16,120 bases of DNA, taken from Desulfobaccales bacterium (lineage in GTDB: Bacteria; Desulfobacterota; Desulfobaccia; Desulfobaccales; 0-14-0-80-60-11). The DNA is taken from NCBI GenBank assembly GCA_041648175.1, contig JBAZPO010000033.1:1-16120 (forward strand), written 5' to 3'. Position 1 is the first letter of the stretch. Each line of letters begins with the position of its first letter. This document shows, one piece after another, positions 6,041 through 12,155 of the stretch. A model generated the notes under the pieces. That model made no database searches. It was given only the letters and a program-made list of their open reading frames with translations, and was not told the DNA's origin. The translations under genes were made by a program, and so were the position numbers.

Positions 6041-6243
6041 TGGCGATCCTCTTTACCTTTCTCCTTGGCCGGTTTTGCGGACCCGCAGAACTTGCGGATC
6101 ACCTCTTCCACCTTCTGCATCATGACCTGCACACCTCTCATAATCCTCTTCATCATTGGCGATCCTCTTTACCTTTCACCCTGGCTGGCCTTGCGGGTCC
6201 GCAGATCTTGTGGATCACTTCTTCCACCTTCTGCATCATGACC
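6006..6243. repeat. 116-bp imperfect tandem duplication spanning the gvpN end and the next gene start
   Basis: Two copies with an exact 116-bp offset and no gaps: roughly 6006-6127 and 6122-6243. By eye they agree at about 85% of positions. Each copy contains the 3' end of gvpN, an ATGA start/stop junction and the first codons of the following gene. The many differences mean that the event is not recent. Confidence 0.92.
6037..6156 (-). CDS. 39-residue chimeric mini-ORF made by the tandem duplication
   Basis: This small frame was created by the 116-bp duplication. It opens with MMKRIMRGVQ, a copy of the start of the downstream GvpV-like protein, and runs in frame into VMMQKVEEVIRKFCGSAKPA and KEKGKEDRQ, a copy of the GvpN C terminus (VMMQKVEEVIHKICGPARPA, then RVKGKEDRQ). 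Its ATG overlaps the gvpN stop as ATGA, and its own stop overlaps the next ATG the same way, so it bridges two coupled genes. Because 116 is not a multiple of three, the gvpN, mini-ORF and GvpV-like frames are all different, yet all stay open. It may be translated simply to keep coupling intact, or it may be a small functional peptide. It also could be neutral debris. Confidence 0.6.
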   Translation of the reverse strand: MMKRIMRGVQVMMQKVEEVIRKFCGSAKPAKEKGKEDRQ

Positions 6244-7151
6244 GGTTGGCCGCCCCGGGTAATCTTGGCGGTATCTGTGGCCAGGACATCCCGGCATACC
6301 ATCTGAAAAAACACATCGCCCCCTCCGGCGCGCCGGTTCTGAGACGCAAGGATCCGGCCGATGGCGATCCCCGCCCGGATGGTCGGACGGTTGTTATTCA
6401 CCCCGAAACTCCGTAATTCTCGGACAATATCCACAATCCGTTCAGCGTCTTCCCGGGGGAGTCCCGATTTCCTCATAACGATCAGGATCTCCGTATCCCG
6501 GTCATAGTGTTCCAACTGGATGGTGATCAGGCGGTCCATCAGGGCATCCTGGGTTTTGTGGACCCCGGCGTATTCTTCGGGGTTGGAGGTAAAGATCGCC
6601 CGGAACTCGGGATGCACGGCCATATACCCCTCCCCGGAGCGGCGCAGTTTCGGCAGATTCAGAATCCCCTCGGAAAGGACGCTGAGGAGGGCGTTGTTCG
6701 CTTCCGGCCGGGACCGGTTGAATTCATCGTAAATGAGGATTTCCCCTCGCTCACAGGCGGTGGTCAACCGGTTGTCCACCCAGAGGTTTTTCATTTCTTC
6801 CTCTGTCTTCAGGACCGAGTGGATATAATTGTCGACAACTTTGTTTTTCCGGTAACCGGAGTCCTTGCCCACGAGATCGGAAGTGCCGAATTCATCGTCC
6901 CCGTGAACCAGGGTGACAGGACGACCGAGCTTGGAGGCCACGTGGAAGGCGAGGGTCGTCTTTCCCGTTCCCGCCACGCCGGAAAAATGGACGGGATAAC
7001 CCGCCACCAGGTAGGCTAAAGCCCGCTCCGTGACCTGCTCCACATAGGGAGATGAAACAAAGGCGCCGCTGGCTTCGGGTTGAACACTGTCTTCCCCGGC
7101 CGATACGCGCACTGTTGATGTGCTGACGACTCTTACGGCATTTTTATTCAT
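6153..7151 (-). CDS. gvpN: Gas vesicle AAA+ ATPase GvpN
   Basis: The protein has 332 residues and is a MoxR/CbbQ-like AAA+ ATPase. Walker A is GVAGTGKTT (58-66), Walker B is EILIYDEFNR (137-146), and the sensor-1 region is TSNPEEYAG (188-196). Two segments are typical of GvpN: HGDDEFGTSDLVG (83-95) and the lid-like VNNNRPTIRAGIAIGRIL (251-268). GvpN is needed for vesicle growth beyond small bicones in several systems, probably by remodelling a GvpA-containing complex using ATP. The first ~30 residues are variable. The start overlaps the zinc-protein stop by eight bases and follows GGAGTTC. Its C terminus was the source of the 116-bp duplication just downstream. Confidence 0.96.
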   Translation of the reverse strand: MNKNAVRVVSTSTVRVSAGEDSVQPEASGAFVSSPYVEQVTERALAYLVAGYPVHFSGVAGTGKTTLAFHVASKLGRPVTLVHGDDEFGTSDLVGKDSGYRKNKVVDNYIHSVLKTEEEMKNLWVDNRLTTACERGEILIYDEFNRSRPEANNALLSVLSEGILNLPKLRRSGEGYMAVHPEFRAIFTSNPEEYAGVHKTQDALMDRLITIQLEHYDRDTEILIVMRKSGLPREDAERIVDIVRELRSFGVNNNRPTIRAGIAIGRILASQNRRAGGGDVFFQMVCRDVLATDTAKITRGGQPVMMQKVEEVIHKICGPARPARVKGKEDRQ

Positions 7152-7527
7152 GAACTCCTTTCTCCTTCCTTAGTTGTTCAATAATCCATCCTGTTCCCCG
7201 GCACTTCAGACAGGCCATTGCCGGGGCCGAGGCGTCATTGCCAGAACCTTTACACACAGGACAAGAGACAGTTGGCTGCAGAGATTGGGGAACGAAGCCC
7301 CTGCCGCCGCAGGTGGTACATGTAAGGGTTTTAACGGCCCCTGTTCCCCGGCAATGAGCGCAGGCGACAGCCGGCGCCTTGACCAAGACTTCGCCGCTTC
7401 CCCCACAAACACAACATGTGGAAAGGGAAGACATGATATCGAAAGGATCTCTGCCCCGGCCACCGCAAAAGGCGCAGGTCAGTTCCTCAAATACCACCGA
7501 GTCACGGCTTAGATTTGTTCGCACCAT
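7144..7527 (-). CDS. DnaJ-type zinc-domain protein with six CxxCxGxG motifs
   Basis: The 127-residue product is almost wholly a DnaJ-like cysteine-rich domain. CxxCxGxG motifs begin at residues 18, 38, 56, 70, 89 and 106 (CAFCGGRG, CCVCGGSG, CAHCRGTG, CTTCGGRG, CPVCKGSG, CLKCRGTG), enough for three zinc sites, whereas DnaJ has four motifs and two sites. There is no J domain (no HPD) and no DnaJ C-terminal substrate domain. The DnaJ zinc region helps hold unfolded proteins and may carry thiol chemistry. Placed between the gvpC-like gene and gvpN, it probably assists folding or delivery of shell proteins. I chose the ATG at 7527 because AAGGAGGAGG lies seven bases upstream; an ATG at 7548 would add seven residues without such a site. 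Confidence 0.88.
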   Translation of the reverse strand: MVRTNLSRDSVVFEELTCAFCGGRGRDPFDIMSSLSTCCVCGGSGEVLVKAPAVACAHCRGTGAVKTLTCTTCGGRGFVPQSLQPTVSCPVCKGSGNDASAPAMACLKCRGTGWIIEQLRKEKGVHE

Positions 7528-7556
7528 ACAAGCCTCCTCCTTGACCATTCTCCGAC

Positions 7557-8297
7557 TTAGGAGCTGCGGGTATTAAATTTCCTGCCCCGCTTCGCCTTGG
7601 TCGCTGCTTTGGCGGGTTTTTCATCCAGCCAGATCTTCTCTTCGCTCTTCTGAAACGGTGGCTTAGAGGTGCTGACAGACGGCGGGGCCTTGACCTCGGG
7701 GGTTTCGACCGCCGGGGCTTCAAGCGCCGCTGCGACCGTCTTCTTTTCTTCTTGTTTTTTCAGTGGTTCCTTGAATGTGACCGGTGGCTTTTCTGTCTTG
7801 ATCTCAGGCGCTGCCACCGCCTTCTTCAGTGCTGCTTCCATCGGGGGCGCCATGGGTTTTACGACCACCGGTTTCTTCTTCATCGGAACGGGAACGGGCC
7901 GGGACTTTCCGGGACGCTCGCCGCGCCAGGCAAGCCGGGCCCCCACCAGGTCATCCGCCGTCTCTTTGCGCAGGCCCGCGACCTGTCTTCTCATTTCTGA
8001 TAGAAAGACTTCCCGGTCATGTCTTCCCTTCCGGGCCATATCATTCCTGTCTCTGGAAAATTCACCCAGCAGGGAGTTGACCTCATCGATCATGGCGGCC
8101 ACAAAGGCTTCCCGCTCCCCACTGGTCTTTTTCGCCATCGCGGTGTGGGCAGCGGCGAAATAAGCCTGCATGGCCGAAACCGCGGTGGTCAGCTCCCTGG
8201 CATCCCGCGCCATCTCCTGCAGCAGCGCCTCTCGCGCACCCCGCAGGGTCTCTATTTCTCCACGCAAACGCGTCATGTCATCGGTCAGTTTGCCCAT
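7557..8297 (-). CDS. Long GvpC-like coiled-coil protein with 33-residue repeats
   Basis: The 246-residue product has a charged helical N-terminal half (1-125) and a Lys/Ala/Pro/Glu-rich, probably disordered tail (~126-246). The helical half shows a 33-residue period. Repeat 2 starts at M54 (MAKKTSGEREAFVAAM) and repeat 3 at M87 (MARKGRHDREVFLSEM); a weaker repeat 1 starts near residue 21. A 33-residue period is the hallmark of cyanobacterial GvpC, which wraps and stiffens the shell. The residues themselves are not clearly those of GvpC, so I call it GvpC-like by period and position right after gvpA. A shorter paralogue lies at 8646-8936. GGGAGGATCATC precedes the ATG. A helical structural or scaffold protein of another family is the main alternative. 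Confidence 0.75.
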   Translation of the reverse strand: MGKLTDDMTRLRGEIETLRGAREALLQEMARDARELTTAVSAMQAYFAAAHTAMAKKTSGEREAFVAAMIDEVNSLLGEFSRDRNDMARKGRHDREVFLSEMRRQVAGLRKETADDLVGARLAWRGERPGKSRPVPVPMKKKPVVVKPMAPPMEAALKKAVAAPEIKTEKPPVTFKEPLKKQEEKKTVAAALEAPAVETPEVKAPPSVSTSKPPFQKSEEKIWLDEKPAKAATKAKRGRKFNTRSS

Positions 8298-8332
8298 GAT
8301 GATCCTCCCTCACCTTCTCCGAACGTGAAAAA

Positions 8333-8372
8333 CCTGTGCAAGGCGGAGGCTCAAAAGCCCCCGCCCCACAGG
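8333..8372 (-). promoter_or_regulatory. Hairpin with short T-run after gvpA copy 2
   Basis: On the minus strand an outer stem CCTGTG/CACAGG encloses an inner stem GGCGGGGGCT/AGCCTCCGCC (one wobble) with a TTTG loop, followed by TTTTT. It lies between gvpA and the long gvpC-like gene. It could act as a partial terminator or mRNA 3' shield, making gvpA transcripts far more abundant than downstream ones. Confidence 0.72.
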
Positions 8373-8388
8373 CGACATTACCTTACTC

Positions 8389-8607
8389 TCAGGCTGGAGC
8401 TGCGGCACTGGCGGTCAGGCCAATCGCCTCAGCGTACTTGAGGTAGGTCTCAACCGAAGCAATCACCACTCTCGCTTCGATAGAAAGCAGCTCAATGCCG
8501 ACCAGAGATACTTTCACCCAGGCATCGATCACGATTCCTTTGTCCAGGATCCGATCGACAACTTCCGCCAAACTCGAAGAATCTGTTGATTTCTGTACTT
8601 TAGCCAT
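8389..8607 (-). CDS. gvpA: Major gas vesicle shell protein GvpA, copy 2
   Basis: The 72-residue product is identical to copy 1. It contains the textbook GvpA sequence: SSSLAEVVDRILDKGIVIDAW, VKVSLVGIELLSIEARVVIA, SVETYLKYAEAIGLT and an Ala-rich end. GvpA polymerises into the ribs of the gas-filled shell, with a hydrophobic inner face made by the beta hairpin. I chose the ATG at 8607 because copy 1 starts there and GGAGGAAATA precedes it. A GTG codon directly before (8610) is in frame and could add one residue. It is the second gvpA after the sigma-54 promoter, and 38 bp separate it from the short gvpC-like gene. Confidence 0.98.
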   Translation of the reverse strand: MAKVQKSTDSSSLAEVVDRILDKGIVIDAWVKVSLVGIELLSIEARVVIASVETYLKYAEAIGLTASAAAPA

Positions 8608-8645
8608 CACTATTTCCTCCCTTTCGTTATGTTATCGGTTATCGT

Positions 8646-8936
8646 TTATTTTGCTTTACCGAACCAAACCTGAGAGGCGCCCGCAAGATCGGCAGCGTTC
8701 TCTTTTCTCATCCTGCCGACCTGCCTCTTGATCCTTGATACATACGAGGCCCGCGCTTTCCCGGTTTTTCTGGCCATCGTGGCGTGGGCGGCGGCAAAGT
8801 CAGACTGCATGGCTGAAACCGAAGAGGCCAGATCCTTGGCCCCGCGTGCCAGCTCCTGCATCAGCGCCCCCCGATCACTCCGCAAGGCGTCTACCTCCCC
8901 GCGTAAACGGGTCATGTCATCGGTCAAATTACCCAT
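8646..8936 (-). CDS. Short GvpC-like coiled-coil protein
   Basis: The 96-residue product is a paralogue of the first half of the protein at 7557-8297. The first 53 residues align directly (MGNLTDDMTRLRGEVDALRS against MGKLTDDMTRLRGEIETLRG), and SAMQ.DFAAAH is shared. A single 33-residue unit follows from M54 (MARKTGKARASYVSRIKRQV), matching the third repeat of the long copy. It therefore lacks exactly one repeat and the whole disordered tail. It ends in VWFGKAK. It is probably also a shell-associated, helical protein, a minimal GvpC-like unit. GAGGGAAAATCATT precedes the ATG. The gene belongs to the duplicated gvpA plus gvpC-like module. Confidence 0.78.
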   Translation of the reverse strand: MGNLTDDMTRLRGEVDALRSDRGALMQELARGAKDLASSVSAMQSDFAAAHATMARKTGKARASYVSRIKRQVGRMRKENAADLAGASQVWFGKAK

Positions 8937-8972
8937 AATGATTTTCCCTCATTTTCTCCAGATACTGAAAGA

Positions 8973-9012
8973 CCCATGAAAGGCGGGCGCATCAGAAGCC
9001 CCGCCCCACGGG
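8973..9012 (-). promoter_or_regulatory. Hairpin after gvpA copy 1
   Basis: On the minus strand an outer stem CCCGTG/CATGGG (one wobble) encloses an inner stem GGCGGG/CCCGCC plus GC/GC, with a TCTTTC run after it. It occupies the same place and has a similar shape to the hairpin after gvpA copy 2, so it was duplicated and kept with the module. A role in attenuating read-through or protecting gvpA mRNA is likely. Confidence 0.65.
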
Positions 9013-9029
9013 TATCCTTTACCTTAAGC

Positions 9030-9248
9030 TTAGGCCGGAGCGGCTGCACTGGCTGTCAGACCAATCGCCTCGGCGTATTTAAGATAGGTCTCGACCGAAG
9101 CAATCACCACCCTCGCCTCGATGGAAAGCAACTCGATACCAACCAGGGATACCTTAACCCAGGCATCGATCACGATACCTTTGTCGAGGATCCGGTCGAC
9201 AACTTCTGCCAAACTCGATGAATCTGTTGATTTCTGTACTTTTGCCAT
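9030..9248 (-). CDS. gvpA: Major gas vesicle shell protein GvpA, copy 1
   Basis: The product is 72 residues, the standard size, and is the first gene after the sigma-54 promoter. The order of elements is the N-terminal helix (LAEVVDRILDKG), beta hairpin (VKVSLVGIELLSIEARVVIA), second helix (SVETYLKYAEAIG) and an Ala-rich tail. Similarity to cyanobacterial GvpA is very high, as expected for this extremely conserved protein. AAGGAGGAAATAGCG precedes the ATG, a near-ideal ribosome site that fits very high expression. By eye about 27 of 219 bases differ from copy 2, all of them silent, and the stop codons differ (TAA here, TGA there). Confidence 0.98.
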   Translation of the reverse strand: MAKVQKSTDSSSLAEVVDRILDKGIVIDAWVKVSLVGIELLSIEARVVIASVETYLKYAEAIGLTASAAAPA

Positions 9249-9330
9249 CGCTATTTCCTCCTTGATGTGTTGTTATTATGAACTTTCCGAAAACCATCAG
9301 CATGCATGCCTGTCTTCTATGAACTATGGA

Positions 9331-9346
9331 AGCAAGACGTATGCCA
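9331..9346 (-). promoter_or_regulatory. Sigma-54 (-24/-12) promoter for the gvpA operon
   Basis: The minus strand reads TGGCAT-ACGTC-TTGCT. Against the consensus TGGCAC-N5-TTGCW only one base differs, and the invariant GG and GC are exactly ten bases apart. Transcription should start near 9320, leaving a leader of about 70 bases before gvpA. It stands alone in a 242-bp gap. A gene for a sigma-54 activator at the right edge of the window supports it. Confidence 0.8.
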
Positions 9347-9390
9347 AGCCGCCAAGATAAGCATGATAAACGTTAACTTCCCGTATTAAA

Positions 9391-9491
9391 AGAATAATTC
9401 TGAAGGAAAGAAGGTGCTTTAAACGCTCTCGGAGGAGGTTAGGGAATCGTAACTATGGAATCCATTCCTGCGATGACGGGAAATCTTTCCC
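9391..9491. promoter_or_regulatory. Candidate upstream activator region of the gvpA promoter
   Basis: Two small inverted repeats lie upstream of the promoter: AGAATAATTCT (9391-9401) and GGGAAATCTTTCCC (9478-9491), about 45 and 132 bases from the -24 element. Enhancer-binding proteins usually bind dyads at this range. The second overlaps the receiver gene's stop and may instead be part of a weak 3' hairpin. Assignment is tentative. Confidence 0.35.
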
Positions 9492-9871
9492 TACCGGCAG
9501 GCATAGCGGGTAATTATGCTCACAATCTCATCATGATCGAAGGGCTTGCCGACGAAGGCGACGACCAGACCCGCCTGGAGGACCCCTTGAATGGTCGGAT
9601 CATCCTGGTAGAAGTAGCCGGAAACGATGACGATCGGCAGATGGACATTGGTTTTACGGAGCTTCCGGGCCAGTTCGAGACCATCAATGTCCGGCAGTTT
9701 GGCGTCTAAAAAGGCCATGCCGAATTTATTGCTTTCTATCAGGGCCATGGCTTCCCGGGCGCTCAAGGCTTTCATGCTGGTAAAACCCGCTTTGCGGATG
9801 ATATTTTCAAGAATCCAGCACATCTCCGGCTCGTCATCCACAACGAGAATCGGGGCGTATTTTTCGTTCAT
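9491..9871 (-). CDS. Stand-alone response regulator receiver (CheY-like)
   Basis: The protein has 126 residues, a receiver domain alone with no output domain. Key residues are present: acidic pair D12/D13 (VVDDE), phosphoacceptor D56 in FLDAKLPDIDG, S84 in VIVSGY at the Thr/Ser switch position, and K109 in GKPF. Without a DNA-binding domain it must act by protein contact or as a phosphate carrier. The start overlaps the kinase stop as ATGA, so the kinase is the obvious partner. In this setting it could pass phosphate to, or modulate, the sigma-54 activator, or act directly on vesicle assembly. The gvpA promoter lies just downstream. Confidence 0.95.
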   Translation of the reverse strand: MNEKYAPILVVDDEPEMCWILENIIRKAGFTSMKALSAREAMALIESNKFGMAFLDAKLPDIDGLELARKLRKTNVHLPIVIVSGYFYQDDPTIQGVLQAGLVVAFVGKPFDHDEIVSIITRYACR

Positions 9872-11370
9872 GATTCACCTCCACCAAAACGGGCGGGCAA
9901 TTTTACGGTAAAGACACTGCCCCGGCCTTCAACACTTTCCGCGCCAATGGTTCCCCGGTGCTGTTTTACGATGGAATAACAGAGAGACAGGCCGAGGCCG
10001 GTCCCTTGTCCCACGATGGAAGTCGTATAGAAAGGATCGAATATCTTCCCGATTTCCATCGTGGAGATGCCGCAACCGGTGTCCGTAACCTGCACCCGGA
10101 CCTCTGGAGGATCCGTCTTCACATCAATTCCCAGGCGCCCACCGGTGGGCATGGCGTTGATGGCGTTCAAAAAAAGATTCATGAAGACCTGTTGGAGCAG
10201 GATGGCCACCCCTTGCACCATGATTGGCTCTTTGGGAAAGGATGAGGTCATTTCAATCTTGTGGATCTTGGCGTGATAGGTTACCAGGGTCAGGGTTTCC
10301 TTGATCAGGGACACGAGGTTGACAAGGGTTGTCCGAGTCGTCGTGGAAGGATGGGAATATTTGAGGAGATTCTCGATGATGACCGAGGTCCGCTGGATGC
10401 CCTTGTGGATCTTTTCCGCGCACTCCCGGTGAAACTCCGATGTGCCGTCCTCTTCCATAAGAAACTGGGCGCTGGACGAGCAGATGGCCAGGGGATTCCT
10501 GATTTCATGGGCGATGCCGCCCGCCATAACCCCGAGGGCGGCAAATTTCTGGGATTGATGCAGTTCCATCTCAAATTTCCTTCTCTCCGTCAAATCCCGG
10601 CCTACGGCCACGACGCCCGCCGTCTGATTGGAACTGTCACTGTCCTTCATGGGAGAAAAGACCCAGGAAACGAGAATGAAGGTCGCCTGCTTGGTCCGCA
10701 AGGGGCATTCCTTCATCTGGGCGTACTTATGGGTATCAATGCGGGAAAAAATATTCCGGATATCCTTGCAGTCCTCATCGGTGCAGAAGTCGGTAAAATA
10801 GTGTTCCCGCGCCTCCGCGACGGGATAACCGGACAGTCTTTCCGCCGCCGCGTTCCACGTCAGAATCCGGCCTTTCTTGTCTGTGGACAGGAGGAGATCG
10901 CTGGCGCTCTCCACGATGCTCGCCAGGTGCTGCTCCACCTGCCGCACCTCCTCGCTCAGACGCACCTGCTCCGTCACATCGTCCATGAGGAGGACGGCTC
11001 CTTCCACCTGACCCTGCCAGGAGAAGGGCAGGAGGCTGTAGTAATAGATGCGGATGGGCACCCCGGGGGCGCGGTAGGTCATCCGCTCCCCCTTGACCGA
11101 TTGATTATTTTCGATGACCTGGCAGATGCGCTTGGTAATATCCATCTGGTCGAGAATGACGGTGGGGAAAACCTCTTCCAGCCGGTAGCCGATGGTATTG
11201 GCGAGGGTCCTTCGGCCTTTTTCGAGAAAATTGCGATTCGCCGAGACAATGCACATATTTTGATCGATCAGGAGGACGGACGAGGGAATGGCGTCCAGGA
11301 GCATGGTGTAGAGTCGTTCGTACCGTCCTGAAAGTTCATGGCTTGCTGCTTTCGGGGTTTTATCTTCCAT
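9868..11370 (-). CDS. Soluble PAS-PAS sensor histidine kinase
   Basis: The protein has 500 residues. PAS 1 lies at ~20-135 (AIPSSVLLIDQNMCIVSANR) and PAS 2 at ~148-265 (SASDLLLSTDKKGRILTWN, then AAAERLSGY). HisKA has H288 in GGIAHEIRNPLA. The ATPase domain has N398/N402 (FMNLFLNAINAMP), DTGCGI (430-435), FDPFYTT and GQGTGLGL (454-461). No membrane helix or signal peptide is visible, so it senses an intracellular signal such as a small molecule, redox or light through PAS; the ligand cannot be read from sequence. PAS 2 has C196 and C201 and C222 near EDCKD and ECPL, a possible redox site. It lies between gvpF/L and the receiver, in the same operon, which ties it to buoyancy control. GGAGAGG precedes the ATG. 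Confidence 0.95.
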   Translation of the reverse strand: MEDKTPKAASHELSGRYERLYTMLLDAIPSSVLLIDQNMCIVSANRNFLEKGRRTLANTIGYRLEEVFPTVILDQMDITKRICQVIENNQSVKGERMTYRAPGVPIRIYYYSLLPFSWQGQVEGAVLLMDDVTEQVRLSEEVRQVEQHLASIVESASDLLLSTDKKGRILTWNAAAERLSGYPVAEAREHYFTDFCTDEDCKDIRNIFSRIDTHKYAQMKECPLRTKQATFILVSWVFSPMKDSDSSNQTAGVVAVGRDLTERRKFEMELHQSQKFAALGVMAGGIAHEIRNPLAICSSSAQFLMEEDGTSEFHRECAEKIHKGIQRTSVIIENLLKYSHPSTTTRTTLVNLVSLIKETLTLVTYHAKIHKIEMTSSFPKEPIMVQGVAILLQQVFMNLFLNAINAMPTGGRLGIDVKTDPPEVRVQVTDTGCGISTMEIGKIFDPFYTTSIVGQGTGLGLSLCYSIVKQHRGTIGAESVEGRGSVFTVKLPARFGGGES

Positions 11371-11385
11371 CGGTAACCTCTCCTT

Positions 11386-12144
11386 TCACTTCGCCGGGGC
11401 GAGCTCGGTGGTGACAAAATTATAAGGCGGCCAAGGGCCGCTGAGCAGGGCCTTGGCGTCTCCGTTTTCCGCTACCCGTCCGAAGGTTTCCCGGAAACGG
11501 TTGACCTTGCTTTCCGGTGTCAGAAAATAGAGGGATAGAATGACAGCACCGTTTTTCGTATCCGTTTCTGCCCGGTGTCTGGCGTAAAGACCGGAAAAGG
11601 CCTGGATATAGCGATCGATAAGGGCCTGGTAACCCTGTAACGTCTCCTCTTGCATTTGGTAATGGACCTTCCGGAGGACAAGATAGGCGCGACCGTCAAC
11701 CGACTGTTCATCCTTCGGCTGCGCCGTTGTTCCCGCGGTAGAAAGAGCGTCTCGCCCCTTCATCGTCTCCTCCTGCCGGGGACGCCACTCCTTTTCGGGA
11801 AGAAGTATCCGGATGCCCATTTCGACATGGCCTTCCAATTGTGCAAGCAGGGTCTCATACTGACGCTGCCTATCCTTCAAGGCGTTCCGAATCGCCTTAA
11901 TTCCGTTGAGGAAACAGCCGTATCTCATGGGGACAACCGCCTGCAGGCGATGGAGATCCTCCACAACTTTGCTATAGACCAGGAGTTCCGAAACGGGCGG
12001 CGCGCCCTCTTCGACGTCCAGCTCCGATACGGCCGCGCACAGTCCATGACCGGCGACAAAGGACACCGCCTGGCCCTTCATCCCCGTCATGGACACGCCG
12101 ACAACCGCCGGCTCTTTCACGATGCCGTATAATAGATAAGCCAT
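11386..12144 (-). CDS. gvpL/F: GvpF/GvpL-family gas vesicle protein, copy 2
   Basis: The protein has 252 residues. It starts with AYLLYGIVKEPAV, has the conserved middle segments YSKVVEDLHRLQAVVPMRYG and LEGHVEMGIRILLPEKEW, and ends with LSGPWPPYNFVTTEL, the diagnostic C-terminal signature. A variable insert (about 145-175, with TMKGRDALSTAGTTAQPKDE) separates the two halves. Its start lies 11 bp after the stop of copy 3, and 15 bp separate its own stop from the kinase. GvpF/L proteins are required for assembly and bind GvpA in some systems. Whether this is F or L is not clear, and it differs a good deal from the other two copies here. Confidence 0.93.
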   Translation of the reverse strand: MAYLLYGIVKEPAVVGVSMTGMKGQAVSFVAGHGLCAAVSELDVEEGAPPVSELLVYSKVVEDLHRLQAVVPMRYGCFLNGIKAIRNALKDRQRQYETLLAQLEGHVEMGIRILLPEKEWRPRQEETMKGRDALSTAGTTAQPKDEQSVDGRAYLVLRKVHYQMQEETLQGYQALIDRYIQAFSGLYARHRAETDTKNGAVILSLYFLTPESKVNRFRETFGRVAENGDAKALLSGPWPPYNFVTTELAPAK

Positions 12145-12155
12145 TATTCCACTTT

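Noticed and set aside
6006..6243. CRISPR-like or mobile repeat array at the double MAILFTF frames (plus strand)
   Set aside because: There are only two copies, with no spacers. The similarity is fully explained by a tandem duplication of coding sequence.
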